From Phycisphaerae bacterium (GTDB lineage: Bacteria > Chloroflexota > Anaerolineae > 4572-78 > J111), in NCBI GenBank assembly GCA_028285035.1, contig JANQQF010000117.1, forward strand, positions 37,828 to 101,827: DNA of 64,000 bases. Direction: 5' to 3'. Under the pieces are notes generated by a model. It was not told the DNA's origin. It searched no databases and was given only the letters and a program-made list of their open reading frames with translations. The position numbers and the translations under genes are program-made. Positions 45,401 to 56,300 of this stretch are shown piece by piece (positions within the stretch are counted from its first letter, which is position 1; every line of letters begins with the position of its first letter).

Positions 45401-46647
45401 TCATAGCCGGGACGATATTGCCCAGTCAGGCCGCTTTGCAAAAGGGTTTCTAGATTGTCCAGCACTAGCAGACACCGTTTTTGGCGTAGATGCGTGAGAA
45501 GCAAGGCGAGTTTTTCAGCCAGACTATCTGGATAGTCAAGGACAGGGTTCCCAGCCAAAGTTTGTAAAATGTCAGGCAAGATTTCATCTAATTTAGGCGC
45601 ATTGAGTAACGAGTGCCAAGTGGTCACTTCAAACTCATTATTCACAGCGCGGGCCATCTGTGCGGTTAGACTGGTTTTGCCCTGCCCACCCATACCCAAA
45701 ATGGTCACCATCCGACAGCGCTCTTCAACCAGCCACTGTCGTAATTGGCCTAATTCAGTGGTCCGGCCAAAAAAGGTTCCGGTCAATGGCACCTCTACCC
45801 AACCGAGCTGAGCAGTGCTCTGTGTTTCCATCGGTTGGTCCAACTCGCCCTGTCTGATTTGTTCGGCTAACGTCTGTATCTGTGGCGACGGCTCTACGCC
45901 TAACTCCTCAGCCAGCAGTTGCCGGCATAAGTTAAATTGGGCCAGTGCTGCCATTTGGTGGCCGGTTCTAGCCAAAATTTCCATCAATTGACCGTGGCCC
46001 ATTTCAGACCAAGGCTCCAATTGTAATTGCTGTCGGGCATACTGTTCGGCCAATTGATAATCAAGTTGGTGATATGTGTTCGACAGATGATAACCAGCCA
46101 GGCAATGGAGCAGGCTTAACATCTGTATATGATATTTTTCTTGCTGTTCCAGTCGCCACGTTTCAAACTCCTCGGCATTTTCAACACATAAATCACTCAA
46201 AAATTCACCTTTATATAAAGGAACAGCTTGAGACAAGGCCTTTGCACACCCAGGAATGTTAACCTCGCCATCGGCTGATTTTTCTTCACAAATTGTCAGT
46301 AGGTTATTAAATGTGACCACATCGATCCAGTGATGAGCTGGATTGAAGTTGAATTGAATGGTTTGCCGGGTAGTGGTAAACAGCGGGGTCTCGACCTCAA
46401 GCGGGGCCAATAGCTGACGCAATTTGGCAAATGTGGTGCGTAGATTGGTTCTGGCTTTTTGGCTCGGTTGGTTTCCCCACAGGAGCGTGGCTAGCGCATC
46501 ACGAGAGTGAGGCCGGTTGGCTTCTATCAGCAGATAGGCCAGCAACGCCCGGGCCTTGCTTGAATAAAAGGTGGGTAAGGGGTCGCCATTGAGGGAAACT
46601 TGAAATGGACCAAACAAACAAACGTTCAAACTTTGAGCGTTCTTCAT
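42499..46647 (-). CDS. BTAD/SARP-like regulator with NB-ARC ATPase and 14 WD40 repeats
   Basis: This 1382-residue protein has an N-terminal winged helix ('[20 protein letters not shown]', '[25 protein letters not shown]'), a BTAD domain to about residue 270, an NB-ARC ATPase with Walker [10 protein letters not shown] and Walker [10 protein letters not shown], a short pentapeptide-like stretch ('[23 protein letters not shown]'), then 14 WD40 repeats (about 735-1345; core '[12 protein letters not shown]...TVRLWD'). Fourteen repeats make two seven-bladed propellers. It ends '[23 protein letters not shown]'. The WD40 part likely binds a ligand or protein and controls DNA binding by the N-terminus. 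The repeat DNA is well preserved. Confidence 0.92.
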   Translation of the reverse strand: MKNAQSLNVCLFGPFQVSLNGDPLPTFYSSKARALLAYLLIEANRPHSRDALATLLWGNQPSQKARTNLRTTFAKLRQLLAPLEVETPLFTTTRQTIQFNFNPAHHWIDVVTFNNLLTICEEKSADGEVNIPGCAKALSQAVPLYKGEFLSDLCVENAEEFETWRLEQQEKYHIQMLSLLHCLAGYHLSNTYHQLDYQLAEQYARQQLQLEPWSEMGHGQLMEILARTGHQMAALAQFNLCRQLLAEELGVEPSPQIQTLAEQIRQGELDQPMETQSTAQLGWVEVPLTGTFFGRTTELGQLRQWLVEERCRMVTILGMGGQGKTSLTAQMARAVNNEFEVTTWHSLLNAPKLDEILPDILQTLAGNPVLDYPDSLAEKLALLLTHLRQKRCLLVLDNLETLLQSGLTGQYRPGYEEYGRLIETLAQHEHQSCLLLTSRERPQSRWLSQANLPGVQTLPLNGLDLEAVHQILQVHNLTISQSEASKLAHRYSGNPLALNLVGQAIQEFYFGNVEAFLGEETPIFDDVRGVLDKQFNRLSSLEQDILLWLAISREPLFPLDLTARLARFVRQRELLETLRSLQQRSLLERDQTGFRLQNVITEYLTDYLVVQVSQEIEQSQLNLLHSHTLLLAQTKEYVRQSQRRLILKPIANQLKTKLGLAKVDQFCRDHLDQLRQSSLPPSYAAGNILNLLLHLEIDVTGYDFSGLSVWQAYLQDAALSGVNFARVDLAGTVFTDTFGAVYSVAFSPDGKVLAAGTIDGTVRLWQANDGQPVKILRGHIAAIWPIAFSPDGQTLVSGSLDQTAKIWDVESGHIRYILQGFREAVTAFAFSPDGQTLASSSADTMIRLWDTNSGALIQTLQGHTNWIQGLACSPDGALLASGSRDETVRLWDMKTGQLLHILQGHEGAITKIAFSPDGGLLASGGRDQTIRLWDISAVLQTNGVDTDGPVRHILQGHTNYITAAVFSPDGQTLASTSADHTVRLWDVPSGQLLHIFRGHTDVVRFAVFSPDGQTLASGSWDQTVRLWDIYSRQATYTLQGYTNWIYCIAYNPDNTLLATGSGDNKVRLWDRKRGKVYRTLSGHTNWVWSVIFSPDRKTLASASSDQTIRLWDIDTGQTRRILEGHQDQVKTLDFNPDDETLASGSLDGTIRLWNPTTGQTNHTLQGHSNWVLCVVFSPNGQILASASADFTIRLWDVTSGQLLHTLQGHQDGVETVAFSPDGKTLASGSWDRTIRLWDVATIRGTGDAEVPDKESYCILEGHTSWVRTVAFSPDGRTLVSCSNDNSVRLWDIADPESSQNSESRHTLLGHTNWIYDLAFSLDGQTLASASADETIKVWDVQAAECLDTWAMPGPYEGMNISGVTGITEAQRSALKALGAVED

Positions 46648-46858
46648 TAGGCTTATCGTCTCGCTATGATGATTACAATCTTTGTCTTTATTGGTGTGTA
46701 GTCAAAATCTGGTAGACCTTCCCGCTTACAAAACTGGGTCTGGAAAGTTGTTTGGGGGAAGGATACATAGTTCCTCGCCGAAATTGTAATGCACTCAAAA
46801 TCATTTGTCCATCGTAAATTTGGGTGATATTTCTTACTACGTTTTCGCTACGGTCACC

Positions 46859-46867
46859 TGATATGAT
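46859..46867 (+). promoter_or_regulatory. Extended -10 promoter of the second small protein
   Basis: TGA-TATGAT (-10 at 46862-46867) with the extended TG motif, about 43 nt before the ATG at 46910; the -35 is poor. GTCAC / GTGAC short inverted arms flank the -10. Confidence 0.4.
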
Positions 46868-46909
46868 CCGTGACAAATTTGCTTTAAGCTGTAAAGGAAC
46901 GGGATATAG

Positions 46910-47113
46910 ATGCAAAATCAGCCAAATTTACTCAAACCCCAAGCTAGTTCTTATCGATTTTTCGTCCTTCGTGTGTGGCGCGATACCCCGAATGGTCAAC
47001 AACAGTATATGCTCAAAGCCGCCGATAATCGGCAGCAGCATATCTTTGCTGATAGCCAAAGTTTAGTCGAATTCTTGAATCAAACAACCTACCAAGTAGA
47101 CGAAACTCGCTAG
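46910..47113 (+). CDS. Small regulator-linked protein B (67 aa)
   Basis: The ATG at 46910 follows AAAGGAAC. The product has 67 residues, the same length as small protein A, and shares its pattern: 'SYRFFVLRVWRDTPNGQQQYMLKAADNRQQHIFADSQSLVEFLNQ' matches 'RYRSYLFRCWAETDASGDVILWRFSW...RRGFANLTELVIALQ' in Y-R-x-hydrophobic-R-x-W-x-(D/E)-T, F-A-(D/N) and an L-V-x-x-L helix. It is divergent from the WD40 regulator and lies upstream of the giant gene. Function unknown; it could bind a regulator or stand in for a phosphorelay partner. Confidence 0.65.
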   Translation: MQNQPNLLKPQASSYRFFVLRVWRDTPNGQQQYMLKAADNRQQHIFADSQSLVEFLNQTTYQVDETR

Positions 47114-47168
47114 TTAAAGATTAATGATATTTTCTACGATTGCTCCGATTTTCCGACAAAGATGCTCA

Positions 47169-47306
47169 AATTTCATGACAGACTCATGGTAAATGTTGCA
47201 ACAAACTAATTACATAGTGAAATATAAGCATAGTGATTGTCGACCATTCCAACAATAAAAAATTAATAACAGCAACAAAAATGAAGTTTAACCCAATTTC
47301 ATGACA
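47169..47306. repeat. 12-nt direct repeat upstream of the giant gene
   Basis: AATTTCATGACA occurs at 47169-47180 and at 47295-47306, 126 bp apart (about 12 helical turns, thus the same face). The second copy lies where the -35 of the presumed promoter should be. Confidence 0.6.
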
Positions 47307-47315
47307 AAACGTTTG

Positions 47316-47321
47316 TATAAC
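47316..47321 (+). promoter_or_regulatory. Candidate -10 of the giant gene
   Basis: TATAAC at 47316-47321 is the best -10-like element before the ATG at 47372. No consensus -35 is present; the repeat copy at 47295-47306 overlaps that place, which suggests activator dependence. Confidence 0.35.
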
Positions 47322-47371
47322 CTCTGATTTACAACTGGTTCCTTTGTACGTCGTAGTGAGGAGAATTCGAG

Positions 47372-50300
47372 ATGAAAGCAATGAAACGTAATTCGGTAAA
47401 GATTTATGTGGCCCTAGCGATTGCCGGGCTGGTTATTCTCAATCTGTGGCCCACCTTAGTCGCAGCCATGCCGCTGACCGCCCGTCATAATTTGGAGCGG
47501 GCCTGGCGGCTGACGGCTGATGTGGGCCAATACAGCTATCAATCCACGGTCGTGCAGACCGACCACCCCACCCTGACCTTGGGTAATGTCGGTCGCACCG
47601 CTCGTAGCGAACAGTTCACCATTGAGGGCCAGTTAGACCGTCCGGCCGATCTGATGACGATGAACATTGGTGCCGCCAACCAGACCCCGCTGGAAGTGAA
47701 GGTGGAGCAAGGTCAGTCCTATGGCCGCATGCGTGGTGTAGAGGGGATGGATGAGTGGACTGAAGTTGAGACTGGCTCGGATCTGTTTGCCCCTGGTGGT
47801 GACCCACTGGGCTTTTTGAACGTGGTGGAAAATGTGCAACAGGTTGGGCACAATACTAGCTCCATCAACACCGAGAGCGAATTTTTTCCGGCAGAGATGC
47901 TGCCGGTGACATTGACCGACTCGATGACTCGCTACCAATTTGATGTCAGCGGTCCAAAATATGCTCAACATATGCGGGCTAGCCTGGAAGAGATGCTGCG
48001 GGAGCGGGGCGAACTACCAGCTAGGATGAGCCTGCAAACGCCACAGCAATATCTCGATTTGACCGGTCAAGGTGAAATCTGGATTAGTGACAATGGCTTG
48101 CCCTTGCGTCAGATAATTCGCCTAGAATTTCCACCCGAACCGGGAGCCGATGTCTGGATTGAAGCCGAGATCATCACCAACTTTAGCAATTGGGAGGAGC
48201 CTGGCCTCACCTATGCCTTCCTCCAAGCCATCCCTCGCCTGATCGACGATCCGTCGCTCCTAACCAACGATCCCCTTTCGTTAGTCCCCACCCTCCATTC
48301 TCCGTTGGCCCGGCTTCAGCCCGATGACCTACAGGCTTTTGGCGTGCTGCTTGGTTTGGGCCTGCTCCTGATTGCCTTGGGCGTGATGGCGGTCACCCAC
48401 CGCCGCTCGCCCAAATTTTATGCCGGTCTCTCGATTTCAATGATTATCATGATGCTGGTCACACCCTTGTTGCAATCCCACCAGACCCACGCCGCTGCCA
48501 CCCGTTTTTACGCCCGCCAAGCTGAGGCTGAACAACAGCACGCGGAAACCACTGCCCAAACTGAGGCGGCGGCCCCGACATTCAACCCCAACCAGAATCC
48601 GTTGGCGAAGGATAGCCCTCCCGCTAACCCCCTCCCAGAGGGAGAGGGAATCACTGCTTCCCCCCCAAAGGGGGGGATTGAGGGGGGGCTAATTCCCGCC
48701 CATATCCCCCTACTCCAAGGCTCTCCTTGTACCATCACCGCCACCAGCGACTGTGACGGCGACGGTCTGACCGACAATGTCGAAATCTACGAGCTAGGCA
48801 CCCGCATCGACCTGATTGACAGTGACAGCGATGGTATTAGCGACAAGACCGAGGTGGCTCCTTTTAGGGTCAATGGACAGACTTGGTATTTGGACCCTCT
48901 GAATGCTGACAGCAATGGTGACGGCCTGACCGATGGGGCCGAATGTTTGGGTCGTACCGACGTGGTCACGACCACCTTACTTACCCCTTTGGAAGCTACC
49001 TGTACCGACACAGATACTGACGGTATTCCTGACGTTCACGATTTTGACGATGATGGTGATGGGGTGCCCGATAGTTCAGATACAGCTCACCTTGACTCGC
49101 AAACTGTGCTTAGTCAAACCTTCAATCTGAATATCAGCGGGGCCACAGCCAATAAAAATCTATTTGTTGATTTTCAGATTCGACCGACTGATGAGCGACA
49201 TCTGTGGTGGACCAACAGCGCCCTCAATTGGCCCGATAGAGACACCAGTGGTCAAATTATGCGCAATACTCCTGATACTCTAGCACCTGATGGCGATATG
49301 ATTATGATGCCGATGTTGGAAATCGTCATCCCCTACTCAGCGGCCAACCCAGCGGGTGGGTTGCCGATCAGTGGTACAACCACGATCACTGCGACTACCC
49401 CCATTTCCACTTGGATCGACACGGATGTTGTGAGCAAATACAACATGACTGTTATGGGTGGGGCCAATGGTGAACGGGTGGCCTATCTGCCCCTGAACGT
49501 CGTCACCGACTCCAACGGCGGGATGCCGATTGCTTGGCAGGCTCGCATGCCTTACAAGCTGGCCTCTGGGGTCAGCAATTGGGGAGCGGCCCACCAAGTT
49601 AAAATGATTTGGTTGATCAGTGGTCAGACCGACCGCTGTGATACTGGCTGTAGCGACCCGACCAACTGGACCAGTCAATCGACGGTATTGCAAACTTACT
49701 ACGACGACTTTGTGGTAACTGGCATCCAAGTGCAGGAGCATCACGGGGCCGAGGCCTTGATGGTACGGCAAGACAATCGAACCGGTCACTACGAGCCGGA
49801 GTTATGGCATCTGGCGGATACCATGCAGTATACCTATCTTGATGCTCAGACGGTTAGCGGTAACCGCCTCCGGCTCAATGATATTTCCTCGACCTACGGC
49901 AGTTGGGGGCTGAGTGGCCTGAGCTTCAATTACATTGGTGGGCTGACTGACGACGCAGCCTTGTTAGAAGCGACCACGGGCGATGCGGTGCCGGCCTTTT
50001 TACGCAGTGGTGGTAATCCGGCGGATGGTACAGTGGCCAGCGTGCTGCTCCTTGGCGAAGAAACGCGCCGCACTCGTACAATGGGTGATGTTGATTTGTC
50101 AATCAATAATAGTAATATAATTGACCGCTTCTCATTTGCCAACAACACCTTCACCGTCGATTTGGGGTCGGCTTCGCTGCAAACTGACGCGGCGATGCGT
50201 ATCCAGCCCTACAAATTTAGCACGGGAACAGGGTGGGCCACTGAGAGTATTGAAACGTTCTTACCTGCTCTGAAGACCCGGCTGGAAACTGTCTTTACAC

Positions 50301-53300
50301 CTATTGTGATGACCAATTTGCTAGCGGGTGACACTGTCACAGATCCTGCCCGTGCCAAAGATGGGGCTATCCTGTTGGCAATCAACACCTACTTTGGCCT
50401 TTCTATTCCGACCGTCTCAGTTCTAGTAAATGATGGTACCCTCATCAGTGGACAACCGTTGGTCAACAATAATCATCAACGCCCGTCTGAACCTGTTGCT
50501 GCCACTGTCCAGCGACTGGTCACTAATTTGAAAACGTTCTTTGGCATACGCAATCTCAATGACCTGAACATTCCCACGGTTGATAGCAGTAAATCGGCGG
50601 GCGTGGCTCCATCTTGGAGCGCATTGGCGGCCTCGCGGGGAGCCATCCTGGAAAGTTTTGGCGATGTTTTGCAAGGGAATGCAATTTCATCGGAAGCTCT
50701 AGCCCTGTTGGAAATTGCCAACTATCCGAACACGATTGATACTACTAACCTGGTTGATAGCAGCATCTATGCCATTATGGATTATGTCATGCGCGATTTC
50801 GTCTCTGGAACAGTAGTGCCATTCCTGTCCGGCCAACTCCCCCCGGAGAGTACTGGTCAAAGATGTTCAAGTATCACCTGTATTGGGTCTGTATCTGTAG
50901 TGTCAGGCTATTATGTTGTCAATACCCTCCGAGTTAACTTTAGGGCCAATTACAAGAGGATGGAGGCATTTAAACCCGCATTGCAAGGTATTAAGGCGTC
51001 TCGCGAGAATATAGCTTTTTACTCGAAAAGCAATCCCCTATATTTGAATCAAGCCAGAGAGAACCTTGTCAGAAACCAGGCAATCTTGAAAAAGGCAGTA
51101 ACAACACAAATGAAAATATTTGCCTGGTCTGGGGTCGCCATACAATTGGTTACCTCAGGGGCGACGATTGCTATCGTTTTGGCAACCGGGCAGATCGACA
51201 CCGATGCACCGGCTTTTAGCAGGTTGGTGGCCGAGCAAATTTCTGCCGTGCTTACAGAAGTGCTTTTGGCCGTGTTATACCTTTATGCATTAAGTACGGG
51301 TAACTTTATCCTTCTCACGGTCTTGGCTATTATAGCAGTTATTGATACCATCATTGCGGTGGTGTGTGAATTTACCGGGGCTAATCGCAACGAAACGGTA
51401 GCCCGATGGATTTGCGGGGGGATCACTGGGGCGATAACGCAGGGGTTGGCCTATGTCATCAATGATACCACGCCGTTGGTCGATTTGACCCGCGATGACC
51501 GGCTCCAGATGGTGATAAATACCCCGGTCATTGGCAATGAATCGGGTCTCGATGGAGTGATTGTGGGCAACAGCGTGACCTTTAGTGGTGATATAACTAA
51601 TACGCTCTACATGGATGACCCCAACTGGATAGGCTATAGCTATGGCTGGCAGTGGAGTGACAATAACCTGGATGATGCGACTTTCGCCTACAAATTCCAA
51701 CCCAGCCAGCAAAACATTCCGCTGGAGCTAAGACAGGTCAATTGGGATTCGGTGCCGGGTAAGAGACCGTATTCTATTAGCGCAAATGATGCCCGTTTCC
51801 GCAAGCAATTTACCATTCAACCGCTCACCTACAACCTGACCACGCCGGGTATCAACCAAGGGGCGGATTTCCAATTCTCAGAAGGCTTTGCTGTACGGCA
51901 ACAGAACTGTTGGTTGATACCCGTTCCTCTTCCCCCCTTCGCTGTTCCGACCTGCTGGCTCTCTAAGTTTGATAGCACCTCTCACAACTCTATGAATAAT
52001 CAGTTCATTTTTGATGTGCTGCCAGGCACTGTTGATGAGTTCCGCACCGTGGTATCAGTGGACCGAGATGGCTATCGGCTGGCCTGGGACAACCAGTTCC
52101 CGGTTTTGGCCGATGCGGATGGCGATGGGTTGCGCAGTCAGGCTCGGGGCGGGGTGGATCCGGACGACAGCAACCCCGATACGGACGCGGATGGCTTGAG
52201 CGACTATTTTGAGATGAGTGTCGCAGGCTATGACCCCTTGCAGGCCGACACCGATTGTGATGGGCTCACCGACTATTGGGAGGCATTCTACCGAACTAAT
52301 CCGGCTCTGGCCGATAGTGATGGCGACGGTCTAGGTGATAGCGACGAGTTCCTCCATCCCAATCGGCTCCATCCCTATGAAAATGGACAGTTGGCCAATC
52401 TGAATGCACCTCCCTGCGCTAGCAACGGCGCGGCCTACACGGGTGGGTGGGAAATTGTCTACGATTTTGATCATAACGGCAACCCGCTGAGTACCTGGGT
52501 CAACGCCAACCCGCTCGATCCTGACAGCGATGACGACTCTTTGTCAGATGCCCAAGAGCGCATTTATGCTTACAACCCCAACGTGGCCTCAAGCCTAAAC
52601 GTACTGCGGCTCGACTCGCAAATTCAAACTGACAGTGGGGTGATGCCTTTTGTCTCGCCGGGTGGGACCATTAGTTATACCGCAAAGATTACGAACGAAC
52701 TCCGGATTCCCTATGCTCGCGGGGTGCTAGAAGCCGAACTGCCGCTTGATAATCGGCTACGCTTCCAACCCACTGGAGTCATCGCGCCTGGAGCCTCGGT
52801 GACGGTGAATGGCAACCTAGGTGTATCGGAGGCGAGACTGACTCGTAGCGGGGCAGTGGATATGGGGCTCCGGGCTGGGGCCATCATCGATGATCCCACG
52901 GGGCGGGTGCTTTGGTTGCATTTGAACGAGGCCGCAGGTAGCACCACCTTTATCGATGACTCGTTCTTAGATAACAACGCCACCTGTACTGGCAATAGTT
53001 GTCCTACCGCCAACGGCACGTCATTGACCTTTGACGGCAATGACTCGCTGGTCGTATCCGATAGCGATGACCTGGATCTGTCGCAGTATACGATTGCGCT
53101 AGCGGTCAATCCGCCGGTCGTATCATCAAGTTCGCAAATGCTGCTTGCTAAGACCTCCATCAACGGACAACAGCAAAATTACAATCTGGCCCTGACAAAT
53201 GGGAAGGTTCAGTTTAGCACTTTCAATGGCTGTACGACAAACGGCCTCAACATCCTTGAAACACCTGTACTGCCGGTCAACGCGTGGAGCCACATCACCG

Positions 53301-56300
53301 CCACTTACGACGGCAGTATGAAACGGCTCTACGTGGACGGTGTGCAGGTTGCCTCCATCGCGTACAGCGGTACTCCCTGCCAGAACAACCACCCGGTCTC
53401 TATCGGTGCGGTTAACGGCGGATCCCTCCCGTTCACAGGAAAGCTTGACGAAATTGAAATCTTCCCCATCGCATTGACACAAGGCACCATTTTGAGCCGA
53501 TATGCCGCGCCATCTGTTCGGATTGACATGCGTAATGGCATCACTTGGGGCAGCAACGCTGTGTCTTGTACTGGGGCGAGTTGCCCAACAGCAGGCGGCA
53601 ATGGCGCGACCTTCGACCAGTCCGATTATTTGAGCGTGACCGCGCCGAATTTAGCCAGCAATCAATTCTCTTTTGCTACTTGGATTAAGCCGCAGGATCG
53701 CACCACCCCAATGACTAATGAGGTTGGTACACAGTATGGGTATCAGCAAATCCACCGTGATTGGCAAGGGGTGTTTGGAAGTACGGTCTATGATAATACG
53801 GAGACAAATTGGCCCTTCTCTAAAACCATCTACCCATCGTTGTTTGTCAGCAACGATGGGGCCCTCCGTATGATGATGGCGAATAATTCGGCAACGTGTC
53901 AGGTAACAACGCGCGATATCAATGTGGTGCAAAAAGATACTTGGCAACATGTGGCCGTTATCTACAACGGGTCTACCTTTACCTTCTACATCAACGGCGA
54001 ACCCACCGCAAGTGCCCTAGACGTTTCAAATTGTTTAGGTGTGACCCCGCCAAATGTAGCTACGATGTATGTCGGTCGCCCAAACAACTACGGCTACGCT
54101 TGGCTTGATCGTATTTATATGAGTAGCGTGACCGAGTCGGGTGGGTTTGGTAACACTGATGGCGTGATAGGCATCAACCGCAATACTGATGATAGTAGCG
54201 GCTACATCTGGGCGCTCGCAATGCTCCTTCCAGAAACACGAGACATCAAACAAACTTTCCTAGTGAGAGATACACCTGAGTGGTTGCGGGTTTATGAAGA
54301 TGATGTGATCTCGAGATTCGACTGGCGGAGTTCCTATGACGCGAGTGAGGATGATAATCTTCTCCATCTAACCAACCTCAAAAGCAGCAGCTATGTAGGG
54401 CTTAAACCCTATGAAATTGATTATAGGGTTCAGGATCCATTCGGCGAAGAAAGTGCCTATGGCACCTTCTACTTTGGGGTATATAATGACTACTTCGATG
54501 GTGAACTGGATGACTTCCGGGCTTACAACTACGCCCTCAGCTCAGATACCATTAGCGATATCTTCAATGACAGCTCGGTGGCTTTAGATGTGCCCTTTGA
54601 CGAAGCCCCCGGTCTGACCGTCTTTGCCGACGACTCGGGTCGCTTTACCAGCGTCTCTTGTAGCGGCAACACTTGCCCGACTAGCGGCATTCCAGGGCGG
54701 CTCAATCAGGCTATCGAATTTGACGGGGTGAATGATTATCTAACCATTGGCTCGACGGCCTCGGAGGTTGGCTTTACCCAGGGCAGTTTCAGCGCCATGA
54801 TGTGGATCAATCCCCACTCATTCCGGGGAACCTTCAACAATGGGCAAGTGCCGCTGATTACGGTTGGCAACAACTATCGATTGTGGTTAGGCCGTCCGGG
54901 CCGGATGCAAGTGTGGCGTGACTCCAACGCTATTACCGTACCCGAAGCGAGGTCGCTCTTTGACGACACCAATCGCTGGTATCACTTGGCCTATACCTTC
55001 GAGCGCACCTCCGCCGATTACGGGATTTACCGTTTCTACGTCAATGGCGCCCTCGTCCATGAACAGGGCTACCTCGCACCTATCGATGGGGCTATCCAAA
55101 TCGGACGAGGTAGCGGAACATACTATGATGGATTGATGGATGATCTGACCATCGTCCGGCGCACGCTCAGCCAGGAGGAGGTCGAGGCACACATGACTCG
55201 ATCCCCCGCCGTCAACCTCCACTTGGATGAAGACCTGAGTCTGACCAGCTTCACCGACGACTCCCAAAATCGTTACACGGCCACCTGTACAAACTGTCCC
55301 CAGGCAGGCGACAAGGGTCAAATTCGTGAGGCCGTCACCTTCGACGGCAGCGACCTGCTGACTCTGGCAGGTACCGCCAACATCATTGAGTTGACCGATT
55401 TCAGTTTAGGATTGTGGGTCAAGCCGACCAAAACCTTGAGCGCGACCCAGTGGTTGATGCTCCGCAGCGACAACAACCAGCGCAATGCCAATTTCCGGCT
55501 CTCGCTGCCAAATAACTCACTGAACGTCCGATTTGACCGCCAGAGTTTCTGCTCGGACAACGACACTAATTGGCACACGGTGGACGCCACCAATCCGCTG
55601 CTCGAAGACCAATGGAACCACGTGGTTGCAACCCACGATTCGGTCAAGGGCGAGATGAGAATCTACATCAACGGTTCGCCCGCCGGAACAACCTCGAGCA
55701 TTGGAAGCAATGTTTGTACACAACCGCGTTACCCGATCAAGCTAGGGCAGGGCTTCTACGGCGGCATGGATGAGGTCAGTATCACCGAGGCCGTCCTGAG
55801 TGGGGGTGCGGTTCGAGACACATACAACTATCAAGCCTCGTGGTTTGATGTTATCAATTCCCACACGATTTTTGTGGATGCAGAGCCGCCGACTGTCGAT
55901 CTGACCTTGACTCCATCCCACCTGAGCACAGCGCAAACGGTTCTCTACATTGGGGCCCAGGATGCCTCCAGCCCGATTACCAAGGTGGAGTATCGTATCA
56001 ATAACGGCGCGTGGCAAGACGCCTCGCCCAGCATCCCTGACGGTAGCAACAGTCAAGGGTGGTTGTTCTCCTTCCAACAAGCGGCTGGCTCGCACACCAT
56101 CGAAGCTAGGGCCACTGACACGGTCGGTAACGTCTCGAATATCGCCTCCGCGGTGGTGCAGGTAGATGGTCAAGGCCCAACCCTGACCCTGAATACCACG
56201 AACAACCCGGTGCGGGGGCTGACGAGCCAGCCCTTTAATGGCACCGTCAGCGATAGTGGGAGCGGGGTGGATGATAATAACATTACCCTGACGACAGTGG

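Noticed and set aside
49337..49789. Minus-strand frame of 150 codons
   Set aside because: It is antisense to the giant gene and has no domain; a coding-bias artefact.
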